From contig JAQGDQ010000010.1 in the NCBI GenBank assembly GCA_030141605.1, forward strand, positions 1,241,501 to 1,305,500: 64,000 nucleotides of DNA, written 5' to 3'. The stretch's first letter is position 1. The number at the start of each line of letters is the position of its first letter. Below are positions 1 to 11,800 of the stretch, piece by piece. The position numbers were made by a program, and so were the translations under genes. Source of the DNA: Tubiluchus corallicola. Its lineage: Eukaryota; Priapulida; Priapulimorpha; Priapulimorphida; Tubiluchidae. The notes under the pieces were generated by a model. That model was not told where the DNA came from. It worked only from the letters and a program-made list of their open reading frames with translations, and searched no databases.

Positions 1-1777
1 ATTTAAAAATGAAAATGTACAGTATATACTTTTAATTTTTTAAAAACGAAATATTTGTTTTACTTAACAACAATACCCATATATGATATATTGAACATAT
101 TATTATAATATGGTCACGGCAATGCTATCACTTTTTTGATTTATGGTGCACAAGAAAACTACAGTACAAAACTCTAAATAATATGTATAAATCATGTGCA
201 AATTAAGTATGCTCCATAGGAGAACACAATTAAGGCTTAATCCCTAGACCCATAAACGATTGCCACAACTTGCTTACCAAAAAACAATACTATTACTAGT
301 ATTAGTACTACAAACACACATACTATTACTAATACAATCATGTACTACGACTATGACAATTTGATCAGTTGAATCATAGGCACAATTGCAATGAGACCAC
401 CAAAAAGTTTTGATTACTAATTGAGACAAGCTATTTAATTTGCAATTTCTAATATGCGCGAAAAACTCACAATAGTAACGTAATCAGTGAATATCAACAA
501 GTTTCAGATTTTTTACAAACTGAGCCTGAATTTATTATAAACACAGTTAACAGACAGCAGTCAATTACAGCAGTGTTACTGTTGCTATGGCAATTAAATA
601 TTTACCGAAACCAGTCATTGATTTCTTATTTAAGGGAGGCGTTAAACCATACTGAGAACTTCAACTCAGTCATGGATGCATATGGCAAGATTATCATTAA
701 GAGGAACAAAGGCAATTTAAAGTCCTAAATCCTAATAAACCTTCTATACGACGTTATATTACTTTGTATTACGCCTACCTGTTTGTAATACTAATGTAAC
801 TAGGAATTTAAAATGTCTATGTCAATAATTGGTAATTTAAAACGTCACTGACTTGCTTTCCCAGTGTGTACCACTGATTCACCAATTTTATTATTATTGA
901 CCAGATAAAGTAATTTATGCCCTAGTTTACTTAGTTGATTGTATTAGTTAGTGAAGTATATGCTGCAAGTGCTTTGAATATTTTAACAAACTTTAGGCAA
1001 TGTTATCTAAACTTGTTTCAATCAACCTACCATCAAAATGACTAGACTCAATGATCATTACGGGAGCTTAAATTCCACAATGTTCCATAAATTCCATAAT
1101 ATGTAAAAAGCCCACTAATTCCATAATATGCAACATTTGGTAGGTACGTGCTATGCAGAAGTTTGTCAAAAGATTTTGAAAACCCAGTCACAGCTATTAC
1201 ACGAAATACATTAATTTATTTTTTAAGTTTTTTAATAGATTAATTTTTCACTAACTGTTTGCAAATATTAAGAGTGGTCACAATTTATGTTACATGTTAC
1301 GACCATAGTTAAGCCACAGAAGTGCACTATCTTATAATGTTTATAATCCGTTTACAATCCACTAAGCATAATCAGTTTTAAAAACACTGCCACACGGTTG
1401 CAATTTATTCTATTCACATTATTTATTTTTATTTTGTGTCTAAAACAAACTGCTTTCAAAATCATTCCATAAGACAGAGACAACGGCCATACATATAGCA
1501 GGCAAGAAACCCAGTTGAGTAAACGAAATGGTTTATAATAGCAAGGAATATTTTTACAATGCGCCAAAACATGTGTGCTTGTTGTTAAATTATATCAGAA
1601 CACTAATCGAATTTTTAAAAAATTTCTATAGCTGTTGTAATTTTGTGTAAATGACTGTTACTAATTACTATAACTCTAATGTTCAATAGAGATAGCTAAA
1701 GCTACAATAGTAAACATAAGACGTCATTTACTTTTATTAGGTTGTTCTTAATATTCTGCACGCAGAAGTATAATTTT
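1..1777. other. Upstream non-coding region of TRNAU1AP
   Basis: AT-rich sequence with only short chance reading frames and no conserved protein visible on either strand. The promoter and 5' UTR of TRNAU1AP must lie in its right part, but I see no clear TATA box or CpG-rich core. A small local repeat of the phrase around 'attccataatatg' occurs near 1090-1135. Confidence 0.5.
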
Positions 1778-2263
1778 CTGAAGATGTCTAAGACTTCGAT
1801 TTGGATGGGTGATGTAAGTCGTAGTTAGGATATTTGTAGAATTGTAGGAACTGACCAGAGGAAACATTAAATGTAGGAAACATTTAAAATGTTTATATAA
1901 ACTGTGTGTTCAAAATGCTTGTCTTAATTTTGCGGCATCTACCAATCCGAGGTCCTAGCGATTTTCACCGATTGATGTTTTGGATTGGGTCAATTTGGTA
2001 CAGTAGCCTCCTTAGTTAGGGCACTGTGGAAATTTACTGAAGATGTTTAAGACTGGACGGGCGACGTAAGTCATAGTTAGGATATTTCTAGAATTGTAGG
2101 AACTGACCATGAAACATTTAAAATGTTTATATAAATTGTTTGATCAAATGCTTACTTTTCTTAATTTTGCGACATCTACCAATCTGAGGTGCTAGCAATT
2201 TTCAACGATTGATATTATGGATTGGGTCAATTTGGTACATTAACCTCCTGAGTTACGCCACTG
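1778..2263 (+). repeat. Local tandem duplication containing TRNAU1AP exon 1
   Basis: Block 1778-2027 and block 2037-2263 are diverged direct copies. They share the start 'ctgaagatgt', the donor 'gtaagtc', the tract 'gaattgtaggaactgacca' and the end 'cctcc..agtta.g.cactgt'. The left copy holds the functional ten-codon exon 1. In the right copy the ATG (2043-2045) and a GT donor survive but the codons have decayed and are shortened so the WMGD box is lost. The right copy therefore sits inside intron 1 as a dead exon duplicate. Confidence 0.85.
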
Positions 2264-5200
2264 TTTGTTTCAAAAAAGAATTTTTTTACTGAGAAGCGAA
2301 ATGTGAATGTTATGGCATGCAAAAAGATGCTTACACGTTTTTCCTGTTGTCTCCATTAATCTAAATGAACTTGCTATTTAATTATTTTAACTTGCGGGCA
2401 GGACACCCTTGTTCGTTTGTTAGAAACATAAGCATCTTTATATTTATCAGTAATAATGGTGATGATAATTTTCGTTTTCACAGACATGCAATTGAGGTCC
2501 TACTATTAACAATAGACACAATTACTTTGAACATACTAATTGAAGTTCAACACTTGAACTGCGTGTATATGATGAAACTATGATTGTGAAGTTAGTGTTG
2601 ATTACACACATATATATATATATATATATATATCCATTTTTTACAGTTGGAACCTTACATGGATGAATATTTTGTAACGCAGGCATTCAAAATGGTGGGA
2701 CAGGAACCGATTAATGTAAAAATTATCAGGAATAAAATGACTGGGTTTGTAATTTTTTTAAAATGTGCCAATTTAAAATGTTTAACTAAGCAAAATTCTA
2801 TACTTAGTTTTCCAACTTCAGTCTTAAATACTAAAATATTTATGTGCATCTCCGTATTCCTTAATCGAGCAAAGCAATTCTGGTTACTGTTTTTTGTTAT
2901 TTGCTATTTTTATAGACATTCTGTTTCTAGGTACTTGATTATTATATGTAATACCAAAATCAGCAAATTTTTTTGAAGAATTCTGTTTTGTTGGATTGAT
3001 CTTTGAAGGGACATACAAATTGGGCAGCCACATGTCATTGCAAGAAACTAATGCATTGCAAATACCATTATTTTTTTATAGATGTATAACACAAGAACTG
3101 TCTTCTATTCAACTTTAGCAATCCATGGTAATGAGTTGTAGTAGCTTCATTTAGAGGCTAGTCCTGTACATATAATTTTGAAGCTATCTGCCAGTTGCCA
3201 CTATCTAAAACTACACAGTACAGTGAACAAAACCTTCGTAACCCCAATACTGCACATTTGGCTTCATTAGTGGTTTCTTTGTAATAAAATTTTGCTGGAA
3301 AAACTGTAAGGTTTAATCAAAAAATATCATTGTAGCAACTCATGAAAAATTCTATAATGTCTCTCGTGTACTTGCTGCTATTCTTAGCCAGGACTTTACA
3401 TTATTTTTTAGATAGCAGATTTGAGTTTTATGTCAGTACCTAAAATCCACACTGTAACGTATTGGTTCCATAACTATAAGCTAAAGTAACTAAAGTAACT
3501 ATAGCTATAACTATAATACAAGAAAGGTTTGCTGTTTTATGTGATTGATTTGTTGACAGAATTTTGTAAGGAGTTAGTCAAAGAACAAATCACAGAAGTT
3601 TTGTGTTTTTATTTGATTGGACATAGATTGGAGCGCACTGTTAATTGTCAAAATATTAGAACAGTCCATTTCATTGTAGTGAAGCACTACACTAAAAACA
3701 TGTATCTGTAGAAGAGCTGCTCTTACTGGCTTTCTGGTTTTTTTGCATTATTGATTTCCTACAGATGTCTGATTTGAATGATTTGTTGCTATTCTTAGAC
3801 TTGTAAATGGCCACTCTTTTTTCTTACAGACTTCCTCAAGGCTATTGTTTTGTGGATTTCCAAACAGAAGACCAGGCGACTTACTGCTTGCACAATGTAA
3901 ACAGCTGTGCAATTCCAAATACAACCCCAGTAAGTAGTTACGCTCAGGGCATGGTCAGGCAAATAATAGGCCCTACCTCCTGTATTAGACAGTTGCTTTC
4001 ACTGGAAGAAGGACGAGGAGTTTCTGAGGCTGTTCTTGTTATTTAACGTGATGTGTCCTATCTTACCTACTCTTTGACTTTGTGTGATTTTAGTAGATTT
4101 TTAAGCAGTAGCAGATTTTTTGCTGGTAATGCATGATGCGCTCTGCTATATCTTTTTGCCCGTCAAAACATTTAACAGTGTGTAATTTTCTTGAACGTGT
4201 AGCGATTGTCTGTACATATTACTGTTTTTACACTATTGCATGGACTACAAAGTCACTAGATGCCATATTCTTATTATGAACTTTTTTATTGTAATGATAA
4301 CTTTCCCAAATTGTATATATAATATTTGCCTTCTATGAAAAGGCAATCATTTTAGATATCGATAGCAAAATATGGTGTATAGCAGCGTACACTGTTTGTG
4401 CTTCATTACTTTCAAACATGACTGAGTGACATCTAGCATGTAGTCTTCATACTTTACAACCTATTCATCACGAGAAAATTAAAGCAAACCATTTATAACA
4501 ATTGAAAATAAGATGTGTTCTTCTGAGATTAGCCATGGTCATAATCGTAAAAGAAGAAGTTAAAATGCCCATAAATCTCAAAAAATTCTTTATTTTTGCT
4601 TTAGAAGCTTTCGTCCTTTCGGTCTTCATTAGCTGCACAGAAAGGTACAATAATAAAAATTACAAATATTACGTAAAATATTTATTAATGATTTCTTTCC
4701 CCTTCCTATATTTTATACTATCCTTGAACTGACGATATTGTTGACTAATAAACTAATCATGTATTTTTTATTATTGCATCTTTCTGTGCAGCTGATGAAG
4801 TTCGAGAGGATAAAAGCTTCTGAAGAAAAAATAAAGAATTTTTGAGATTTATAGTGTTTAAAATATTTTTTATTATGAAAAATTCCTATTTCAGCCACGG
4901 AATTTCAACCTAAGGCCAGCCATTCATGGAGGAGGATCAGGAGTGAGGACCCAGTGAGTGACAATCTTTCTGTGATGCAAATATATTAAAATATTTCATT
5001 CTTAAAGTGCTGCAGTTTTATTCCTCTGCAAACTCATGTTTTTTTTTATTTTATTTTGCCATTTACAGTACATCAGTTTATCATCTACTTATTTTAGCAT
5101 TTTGTTTTAATTTAAAGATTTGTTTTTCCATAAAATATTTATTAATGATTTCTTTCTTCTTCCTATATTTTGTACTATCCTTATGTTTTTTCTGATTTTT

Positions 5201-8185
5201 TTTCTTTATTTTTTATTCTTTATTCTTTATTCATAACAGTTTAAGTTTTGTTGAACTGTCAATATTGTTGATTAGATTAATAAACTAATCACGTGGTTTA
5301 ATTTAGAAGAAGCATTTAAGCATGACTGAAACTTAATGCTCATTCTACACGTGGTCACCTCTTGGTAAAGCAACTGCTTTTCTTAATTTCAGCTAAAGCC
5401 ACTGAATTTTTTATGAAATAAGTTTTACAGATTTCACAGTCAGGCAACAGAAATTCTTCACATCTCTGTCATTGATAATGTTTTTCTCTTTCTTGTTTTC
5501 AGGCAAGATTTTTCTCTTTATGTATCTGAACTGTCAGATGATGTTACAGATAGCATATTGTTTCAAGCATTTTCTCGTAAATATCCATCCTGTGTTAGTG
5601 CTAAAGGTAAGTATAGGTACTGCAAATGAGTTATATTTTAAGCAAAACTCTACTGTTCTTGTTTCTTAATGTGAAACCTAGCTTGCTGCATTGTTACAAA
5701 TATATTTGCTTATAATAGAGAGATCAGGAAATGGCAATCAACTAGTAGGTATCAACCTCGCAATAGCCAATCAGGCGCTCTAGCTAGCTAACTGCTCTCT
5801 CCGCTACCTCAGAACTTACTCACAAACACTAGGATAAGTATTCATGCAGGTTATATTCAATCATACCAATCATACCAAATATACTGTGAAATTAAGTGAA
5901 TGTATACATGATTAGATAATTATTTTTACTTATAAATAAATGTTATCGATAGATGAAACAACCACAATGCCAGCCTTAATTTAAGCTCCTGATATTTGTT
6001 TGTTCGAAAATATTTTTGCATCACTTTTTTCATTAAGAATCATGCATCACACCAGTGGAAAGTGATTTAAATTTGTCAGTATTAACTTATGGCATGTGAT
6101 ACTGCAGACAGCCTGTGCATTATAGTTATATGTGTTGATTTTCAGTTGTTTGTGATCAACAGCGACGGAGTAGAGGTTTTGGTTTTGTAAAATTTACTGA
6201 TGAAAAAGACCAGCAGGTGGCTCTGATTGAAATGCAGGGTGCATCAGGAATTGGTCGACGCCACATACGGATTAGTTTAGCAACGCCACGCCGGTTAGTG
6301 AAAATAATTAGTTTTACCAGTTTTAACATGTTAGTGTAAAAGTTTATTTATTTAAGAATGACTAATTTTCTTTTTCAGCCATGCTAATAATAGTTGGCCA
6401 TGTAGTAACAATTTGTCGAAGTTCTCCATAATCTGTTTAAGGATTTATCAAATTGTGGCATGTGAAACAATGAAAAGCAAAAATGAAGATTTTTTTACAA
6501 CATTTAGCAATGTGCAGTAAGCTTAGTTTCAGTTTCATCGGAGGAACATGTTTTGCATGATGTCTGATTTATGAAAATTTGCACAATTGTGGTTTGTTAG
6601 CCATGTTAGGCCTCTGAGAACAACCGTAATACTCAGAGCAATGGGCGGTTGTTTCCGTTGTCAAAATGAAAGAAGTTTCTTAACCAAAGTATACCACAAA
6701 TTGTCTCAAGTCACGTATTATTTCACAGAATCTTCTAGCCTTTCCTTAGAGGCCTAAACCCACTTTACCTCCTTGAGTATTTGGTCTTTATGCACATGGC
6801 TTAGTAAATAGAAGTTGTGCCATTTTTATCCCACTGCTTTTTAAAGAGAGCTGGTATGTCTTATTTTTCTCCTTTTTCTTACAGTTAAAAGGTATACTTC
6901 ATTAATGTTAAAAAGATAATTATTGTTAAATGACCATAATTTCTGTGGTGTTTATGCAGTGGTCTATTTCACATAACAAATGCCAGCCCTTTTGAATTAA
7001 TTCTACTTTTTTCAAAAATTCATTCTAAAATGTGTTCATTTTAGTATGCAGCATCATGACCAGACATCATCTTCTACTGGACATGCAGCTCAGGTTCCTG
7101 CCGCAGCAGCGCCACAATATGCACAGTACAATGCTGGCTCGTATAACCAGTACGGCACATGGCAGTGGTACAACCAGTATTTGCAGTACTCGTACGGAAA
7201 GCCGACAGAAACAGTAAGTTAAAATGTGAATGTAAATGGGAATGAAGTTGCTGAAAATTTTGAAACCAATGGTTTTAGTTAAAATATGATTACACAATAA
7301 CCGTCGATTGTTTTTCTGTCCATTGGTAATTGGAAAAATTTTTGGAGGTCAGCGGCATTTACGTCTTAAGACAAAATGGGTAACATTTATTGCATTCTGA
7401 AATTCACGATTGGATAACTGAAACATTCCCAAAAGATTTATTTGATTAGTTGACTTACCTAGGTTGTTTGGTTGTCATTTGGTGGTATTGTTTTCTTGAT
7501 AATGAGGGCTTTCGTTCATTAGAGCAAATTTGCTCTAAAGAACAAACTCTTGAACAGAGGTTACCTACTGTCATCCTAAAAAGTGATTTTATTAACATTT
7601 TGGGATAACATTAACATGCCTGTAGAGATGTCAGCATTAAAATACTCCAATAAGGTCTATAAATTTATATTCACATCCAGATTATAGTTGAATCTGTTGG
7701 CTGACTGGCTTTTGAGAACAATGCTGACACAATACATCAACACCTAACAATTTTTTATGTTGTTATTTTTCTTGTCATTGTATTGGGCTCTGAAAAGTAT
7801 TGGTTAGTTATTAGTTGATCAGGGACCTTATGCTCCATTAGAAATATGTAAAAGGCAGCCCTTCACATGAGCTTACTCAACAAACAAGACTTCCAAAATT
7901 AACTTGTAAAATTTTATCTCATGTCATAATTAGTAGGGACAATGTCCAAAAAACTGGTCAACAGGTCTCAATAATATTTATGTTTATATACTGTAGGGTA
8001 GTACAGAGTATACACATTCCCATAACAACTATGATCCTGCCATGCCTACTGAAGATGATGAAGATATTGTGAATCACAACATTGAGATAAACACTGATAA
8101 AGAAAATAGTGAACTCATCGAGCGATGCGAAGACCTGTATGTTGCATTAGAAGATTCTAGATGGGATTATGAAAGTGTGAAATGA
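1784..8185 (+). CDS. TRNAU1AP: tRNA selenocysteine 1-associated protein (SECp43), 8 coding exons
   Basis: RNA-binding protein that associates with selenocysteyl-tRNA and supports its methylation and selenoprotein synthesis (family knowledge). Coding exons: 1784-1813, 2647-2744, 3830-3929, 4895-4953, 5503-5606, 6146-6293, 7045-7213, 7997-8185; all junctions are GT-AG and keep frame, total 897 nt, 298 aa, close to the ~287 aa of vertebrate SECp43. Two RRM domains are visible. RRM1 (about residues 5-85) has RNP2 at SIWMGDL, split by intron 1, and RNP1 at GYCFVDFQ. RRM2 (about 100-180) has RNP2 at LYVSEL and RNP1 at RGFGFVKFT. The tail is rich in Tyr, Gln and Asn (residues ~185-236) and ends with an acidic segment. 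The start is the ATG at 1784, which opens the conserved WMGD box and is followed at once by a GTAAGT donor. Exon 1 codes for just ten residues. Identity is secure; the exact first exon is the least certain part. Confidence 0.93.
2609..2633. repeat. (AT)n microsatellite in TRNAU1AP intron 1
   Basis: About twelve uninterrupted AT dinucleotides just upstream of the 3' splice site of exon 2 (exon starts 2647). Its position between a plausible branch region and the acceptor means length changes could alter splicing, but that is inference. Confidence 0.9.
4566..4862. repeat. Inverted repeat (hairpin-type, MITE-like) in TRNAU1AP intron 3
   Basis: The segment 4566-4660 reads as an imperfect reverse complement of 4768-4862; shared pieces include 'ataaatctcaaaaaattctt' opposite 'aagaatttttgagatttat' and 'agctgcacagaaagg' opposite 'ctttctgtgcagct'. 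The ~107-bp loop carries a sequence that recurs as a direct copy at 5128-5290 ('aaaatatttattaatgattt', 'aataaactaatca'). This fits a small inverted-repeat transposon plus a duplicated neighbour. No transposase is encoded. Confidence 0.75.
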
Positions 8186-8486
8186 ATGAGCCAATATTTT
8201 GCAGAATGAGTGAATATTGTTCATAGTTTCATAATTGAATATTCCTATTTCATGTAAATTTTTCAAAATTGATTGAATGATATGACATATGTATGATATT
8301 CATTTTTTATCAAAAGTGTCATTGTCATATAGTTAATTTTGTTAAGCTGGTTTTTAGGCTAGCTTCCACGTGAAATATTCTCTGATTCGACTTTTTAAAT
8401 GCTACTCTCACGTGGACGATAGTTTTCTTTATAAGAAATTAGCTTTATGATAACTTATGGTAATAATAATCTCATGTATTTGTATC

Positions 8487-8492
8487 AATAAA
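8487..8492 (+). terminator. Polyadenylation signal candidate for TRNAU1AP
   Basis: AATAAA hexamer about 300 nt after the TGA stop at 8183-8185, giving a 3' UTR of ordinary length. No T/GT-rich downstream element is distinctive enough to fix the cleavage site. Confidence 0.55.
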
Positions 8493-9264
8493 ATTCAGTA
8501 TTTTAGGCTGACTTTGCATGGGAAGGCCAACTATACATGTGTACATACTCTTGCAGTTTCATTGTGTATATGCTGACATCTCATGTGTAAGCAAATGTCA
8601 TATGAATGTTAGACGTGCATTGTGAAACAATAGCTATGTAGTTTTGTTAATGCAGAAAGATCGAATTGAAGTGAAACTGGCAGAGGTTGTGTCTTTCGAA
8701 ACTCCGGCATTTCACATTTTGACTGTGCTTGAGTTGTAGCTGCAGATTAGTCTCAATTATTATTGAAATTTTTCATTCTTCTTGGTATATGTACAAAAAG
8801 CGTGAATGTAAAAATGTATTGCCGATATAATGTCGATACTTCTTATAGTGTATTTCTTTATTGCATTAAAGCAAAAAGGTCAGATTGCTGAGAAATCTTG
8901 ATATTGGGTTACTAGCACTTAATTTTTGCAATAAAGGCAAGTAATTTTTATACTTCATGTGTATTAAGCCAGTAGAGTGTGTTGCTGAATTGTACCAAAC
9001 AATATTAAATTGAACCTGCTGCAGGAAGCAAGTATGCTTACAACATATTTATTGTTACAGTGCTGCCATGGGGGAAGAAACTGTAAGGCTTCTTCATTGG
9101 ACCAAATAAACTGAAAATTATAAAATCTAAATTGATAAGTCAAGACAAAACTCCAAATTATGTGTAGTTACATTGATGTACATGTTTTAAATCAACCCAT
9201 TTTTTCTAATAGAAAAGCCAGTGATTTTTGCTATTACTGTATTCATTAGGGCATGTGAATTGAA

Positions 9265-9680
9265 CGTTTTCGATTGTTTGAATTTGATTTTAACAAGTTC
9301 TTTTAGTTTGAATTCAATTTGAATCTAAAATTATTGACTCGCATAATTCAGCACTTCAATTACATACGTTTTTTTTATCATTGAAACGTTTGAAACATAA
9401 TGCAGTCAGCACCATTTAGTTTTGATTCTGTGCGCAGTTTTTTAAACAAATTATTATTGTGTTGTTGCATAACAAAATCGAGTAATATGCGTGATCCTTG
9501 CAAGACCCGCTTTTTATTAATGATTCGAAAATTTATTCGAAAACCTTTAAAACCTAATTTGATTTGGATTCGAAAATGCTGAAATTCGGTTTCATTTGAG
9601 TTCGAAATTCGATTTGATTCGAATTCAGTTTTTGAGTTTGAAAGTCAGAAATTTGGTTTGATTCGAATTCGGTTATTGGT
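9265..9680. repeat. Degenerate repeat of GATTCGAATTC/TTTGATT motifs
   Basis: A ~400-bp stretch packed with variants of TTTGATT, GATTCGAATTC and TTCGAAAA, clearest at 9530-9680 (for example 'gatttgattcgaattcag' and 'ggtttgattcgaattcgg'). It is a low-complexity or very old tandem array; no clean unit length can be fixed by eye. Confidence 0.65.
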
Positions 9681-10619
9681 AGTGAGCGTATACTTACTGT
9701 TCATCAGTTGCCCACTTCAAAAGGAATTCTCACTTGCTTATCTATCAATAGTTAGCTATTTACTACATGATCCTCGAAGTAAATACACATGGTTAAACTT
9801 ACAAAATTATAACAAAGAAATTTGCAAAAAACTATAAAGCATAAAATTAATTATAATAGTACCCCTCTATAGAAGTTTTCATGTGCAGAGGTTTCAGCCA
9901 TTCTCTTAAAAATTGTCATGTAACTGGTGGACTGTGTGACTCTTTGCAAACACATCGTGGCTTTTCGTGAGCACACACTTAAACTAATTCAAACTTCTGC
10001 AGCTAACCTTTCGCTAAAATTGAAATAAGTTTAACTTAAGCCAGAAGGCCTTTTCTTTAATTTATTCACAGAGGACCCAAACTGCCAAAGGTTATACCCT
10101 TAAAGTATTGTATCGAGTCGACTCAAACACCTTTCTGGTCGAGAACATGGTCATAGATTCTATGATGCCAGGAACTGAGATAATATGTCTAGAGATTTCT
10201 AGTACTGCCAGTTCCGATGGTTGCATCAGAAAAATTCATTGCGTCTCGAAAATTCGCTTACTTAGAAACGTGGCTTCACAATTTACTTCAAAATTTTCGC
10301 TTTTAGTTCTTGTTTAGAAGCAGTAAAAGTTCAGTATTGTACAGTTTTTTATCTGAAAGTTTGCAATTTCATTAACTTTTTTAACTGTTAAGGTACGGCA
10401 AGTATTCTGAATCTTAGCATCAACACGTTGACAATCCATTTATTTATTTATTGCATTATCACGAGCCTACAATATTAATCAAAATGCATTAAATATACAA
10501 TGGAGATCATGAGACCGTTTCTAATAAATTACTTATTAGATTGTTTTTATGGAAGTGGATATTGTTCCGATAACCGGAATCCTACATTTACGGGATGGTT
10601 TTCCGTTCATTGGAGCTGC

Positions 10620-10715
10620 GACTTTGCTGTGTTCAAGTTCCTATCAGTAAAACCGCGGAATTTGCTCAGTTTGCTGTGCACAAGTTTCCGATCATTGAAT
10701 TTGCTAGCTAGTATT
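10620..10715. repeat. Imperfect ~50-bp tandem duplication
   Basis: Two diverged units each contain the phrases TTTGCTGTG, then CAAGTT(T)CC and ATCA, then GGAATTTGCT or TGAATTTGCT. They lie between TRNAU1AP and GHITM. Confidence 0.5.
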
Positions 10716-11800
10716 CTTCCAATAATGTTTGGTGTGAAAATGTTTGAAATTTGTGTAGTTATACTACTTTTTTTACTAGCTTTGCGTACATCTAGCAAAG
10801 CGTAGCATAGCGCTTTTTAAACCAACACCATCTCTCTCTTGAAAATAAAAGTATCCGCTTGTTCTGCCAAACAGTGCAGTATTCCTAGGAAAAAAATCGT
10901 CTGGGAACAGAACATAAAGAAATGGGTGGGAAGTTTATGATTCCGTCATTTTATTTTATTATTATTATTATGAGTTTATTTCGCATAAAAATATACAGCT
11001 TACAAAGACGAAGGTTTATTGTAAATATGTATGTATTTTAGAAAATATAACTCTATGAGATCATGATAAAGCACAGTGAGAATCACAAAGGGTTTGTGTA
11101 ATGCTGTTAAAGGGAGTAAAAATGTAAATGTATTTCAAGAACATTTAGTTAGATTCTTATTAAATTTTTGTACTATGTATGGATAAGGACCAGTATAGTT
11201 CATTTTTTATGTTAAAAAATGTAATTGGATTTATATTAAATTCCTTTATGGCTCTTTGCTATGCCAATGAACAAATGGAAATTATGACATCGTTTGTAAA
11301 GTAATGGTAACAACAAATACATACAGACTACAATATTTAAAATATGACCACATGCATTTATGTTAACTAAAGAAAAATTTTTGTGTTCGGTAGGCTTAAT
11401 CCAAATGTTAAACTTGAGTGTAATATCAAAAGAATGAACAAAATACTTTTAACTAATCCTGTAGCAGCTATAATTAATTAAGGCATCTAAATGCTGAATT
11501 TCAAGTTAGTTCCTACAGAAATAAGTGATTATCAGCAATAAGTGATTCTAAATAGTGACAGGCAAAGAATTTATTGCATCAGGTGATATCTCATATACTC
11601 ATACTCCTGTCACACTCATGCAGATACTAAATAATTATATAGTGTGTAAAAGGAATTATTTCACTTAGTAAGCGCTGTGTAAATGTTTAACAAATTTTGT
11701 AAGCTTAACGGCCCTAAACCGACTATAAATAATAAGTAGTACCGAACTTTGTTGTCTATTTTTAGTGTTTAAAAATTGAAGAAAGCATCAACAGTTCATC

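Larger units (their letters stand above)
8500..11760. other. Intergenic region between TRNAU1AP and GHITM
   Basis: No conserved protein is visible. It holds a degenerate TTCGAATT-type repeat tract (9265-9680) and a short imperfect tandem duplication at about 10620-10715. The reading frames at 10108-10317 and 10500-10805 are short, lack family motifs and have no splice partners, so I treat them as chance. Confidence 0.5.

Noticed and set aside
6378-6395. A 3' splice-like site with ATG after TRNAU1AP exon 6
   Set aside because: The downstream frame stops within a few codons and exon 6 joins exon 7 in frame.
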